From: Chitinophagales bacterium
Lineage (GTDB): Bacteria; Bacteroidota; Bacteroidia; Chitinophagales; Chitinophagaceae
DNA: 64,000 nucleotides
Direction of reading: 5' to 3'
NCBI GenBank assembly: GCA_015654695.1
Contig: JAATGJ010000180.1
Coordinates: 1-64,000 of the forward strand
The notes below the pieces were generated by a model. That model had not been told where the DNA came from. It did not search any database and was given only the letters and a program-made list of their open reading frames with translations. The position numbers and the translations under genes were made by a program. Position 1 is the stretch's first letter; the number at the start of each line of letters is the position of its first letter. Of this stretch, positions 62,994 through 64,000 are shown one piece after another.

Positions 62994-64000
62994 TTAAAAG
63001 TTTACATTCAAGCTAAAAGTATAGATAGGAGTCAAAGGATAACGACCATAATCCAGTCCTATCGCCTGGTTGAAGTTGGATGCATCTCTGCCAACATACG
63101 CTCCCACTTCCGGATCGAAGCCGGAATACCCGGTAATAGTAAAAAGGTTCTGGGCGCCCACGGTAGCACGAACTCCCCTGATTATTTTTTGCTTCCCGAT
63201 CAAAGACTGTGGCAGGTTATAACCTAAAGTAACATTCTTCAACCTGAGATAGGAACCATCCTCTACGTATTTATCAGTTATACGTGCATATGTTCCGTTT
63301 ACATCCGCACCGGTAATGATTCTTGGAACATTTGTCCCCGGGTTCAACAAATATGTTTTGCCGCTTCCATCTGTCGCTACTTTTGCATAATCCATAGCGC
63401 TGAGCATCATGTTACGGCCAAGGTTAATGTTATTCGGATTGGAGTTTTCCCATGCAATAAAGTTGTATATATCGTTTCCATAAGTACCTGTAACGAGGAT
63501 ATTCAGATCAAATCCTTTATAGCTGAATGTATTGGTAAAACCACCGAATAATTTAGGCCATGGATTGCCGATATATGTTTTGTCATTCACATCAATTATA
63601 TCATCCCCATTGATATCCCTGTACTTTACATCTCCTACCCAAATACCACCGCTTGCCTGTGTTGGGCGCCTTGCGCCGTTGTTGTCAACAGGCACAGCGC
63701 TATTATTGATCTCCTCAACTGATTGGAAAAGTCCATCCTGGATATAGCCTCTGAACAACCATGGCTGAAGGCCAATAGCAGAACGTTGTGTCCAGGGATC
63801 CTGCTGGTTGAGCCACCATGAACTTCGTTCAAAAAATGCAGCATCAGAATTCAACTCCTGGATAACACTTTTGAAATGTGAAAAATTCAGGTTCGATTCC
63901 CAGCGGAAGTTTTTCTTAATGATATTTGTTGTATTCAGACTAAAGCTCCAACCATTTGTTTTAAGATCACCGGCATTTACCATAGGTGGTTGTATGGAAG
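62994..64000 (-). CDS. SusC/RagA TonB-dependent receptor, C-terminal part (runs off the window)
   Basis: About 335 C-terminal residues are present, and the frame is open to the right edge, where it continues (SIQPPMVNAGD). The sequence is typical of the last beta-barrel strands of SusC: NAGDLKTNGWSFSLNTTN and FRWESNLNFSHFKSVIQELN. Later come GDVKYRDINGDDIIDVNDKT, IGNPWPKLFGGFTNTFSYKG and RLKNVTLGYNLPQSL. The end GFDPEVGAYVGRD is followed by PLTPIYTFSLNVNF with a terminal aromatic. The N-terminal carboxypeptidase-like domain, plug and TonB box lie outside the window. Confidence 0.95.
   Translation of the reverse strand, partial: SIQPPMVNAGDLKTNGWSFSLNTTNIIKKNFRWESNLNFSHFKSVIQELNSDAAFFERSSWWLNQQDPWTQRSAIGLQPWLFRGYIQDGLFQSVEEINNSAVPVDNNGARRPTQASGGIWVGDVKYRDINGDDIIDVNDKTYIGNPWPKLFGGFTNTFSYKGFDLNILVTGTYGNDIYNFIAWENSNPNNINLGRNMMLSAMDYAKVATDGSGKTYLLNPGTNVPRIITGADVNGTYARITDKYVEDGSYLRLKNVTLGYNLPQSLIGKQKIIRGVRATVGAQNLFTITGYSGFDPEVGAYVGRDASNFNQAIGLDYGRYPLTPIYTFSLNVNF

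Overview
The window reads as a chromosomal segment of a Bacteroidota bacterium, most likely Chitinophagaceae-like. The evidence is a giant SprB-repeat protein with a gliding-motility/type IX secretion C-terminal domain, SusC/SusD-type outer-membrane uptake genes, many secreted lipoproteins, and promoters of the Bacteroidota form TAnnTTTG placed just before genes (rplS, tatA, clpX, tRNA-Leu). The family-level assignment is inference from gene content. No rRNA, CRISPR array or insertion sequence was seen.

Layout. (1) 1-1.6 kb is a visibly AT-rich left edge. It holds a gene fusing a nucleoside-deoxyribosyltransferase/TIR-like domain to a HEPN domain with an RNKLVH motif (possible defence gene), a gene-free 300 bp, and a two-repeat lipoprotein. 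(2) 1.7-9 kb holds a secreted beta-lactamase-fold hydrolase, thiolase, pyrD, terC, rsmE and dnaB. (3) 9.4-11.3 kb holds two accessory genes, one a staphylococcal-nuclease-like protein. (4) 11.5-23.4 kb is a housekeeping block: pheT, a coiled-coil protein, zapA, rny, rplS, tatA, gatA, a lytic transglycosylase, pabB, an acidic protein and purA. (5) 23.6-29.8 kb is one 2052-residue surface protein with about 17 SprB-type repeats, five of them on an exact 246-bp period. (6) 29.9-38.2 kb holds rel, tRNA-Leu(UAG), tig, a degenerate GHKL-like protein, clpP1-clpP2-clpX and two mini-genes of 47 and 41 residues.

(7) 38.3-64 kb is an unbroken minus-strand polysaccharide utilisation locus (PUL) for beta-mannan/glucomannan. 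Read in transcription order it encodes SusC (runs off the right edge), SusD, two surface glycan-binding lipoproteins, a GH26 mannanase, a sodium:solute symporter, a GH130 mannosylglucose phosphorylase, an AGE-family 2-epimerase, a clan GH-A hydrolase, a GH3 beta-glycosidase, an SGNH/CE2 esterase, an aldo-keto reductase, a TIM-barrel sugar isomerase/epimerase, a gluconate-dehydrogenase-type small subunit, a GMC flavoprotein, a ConA/PD40 protein, an esterase, a second GH26 and a GH5. Inferred flow: surface binding and cleavage by GH26/GH5, deacetylation, uptake of mannobiose, epimerisation to mannosyl-glucose, then phosphorolysis to mannose-1-phosphate and glucose. This is the scheme known from Bacteroides fragilis. 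The GMC flavoprotein, small subunit and TIM-barrel genes look like a built-in sugar-oxidising (3-keto-sugar) side module.

The most striking anomaly is that two neighbouring PUL genes, the GH3 and the SGNH/CE2 esterase, are each cut by a single in-frame TAG. The rest of each reading frame is perfectly preserved. TAG ends ordinary genes such as zapA, gatA and clpX here, so it is a real stop codon.
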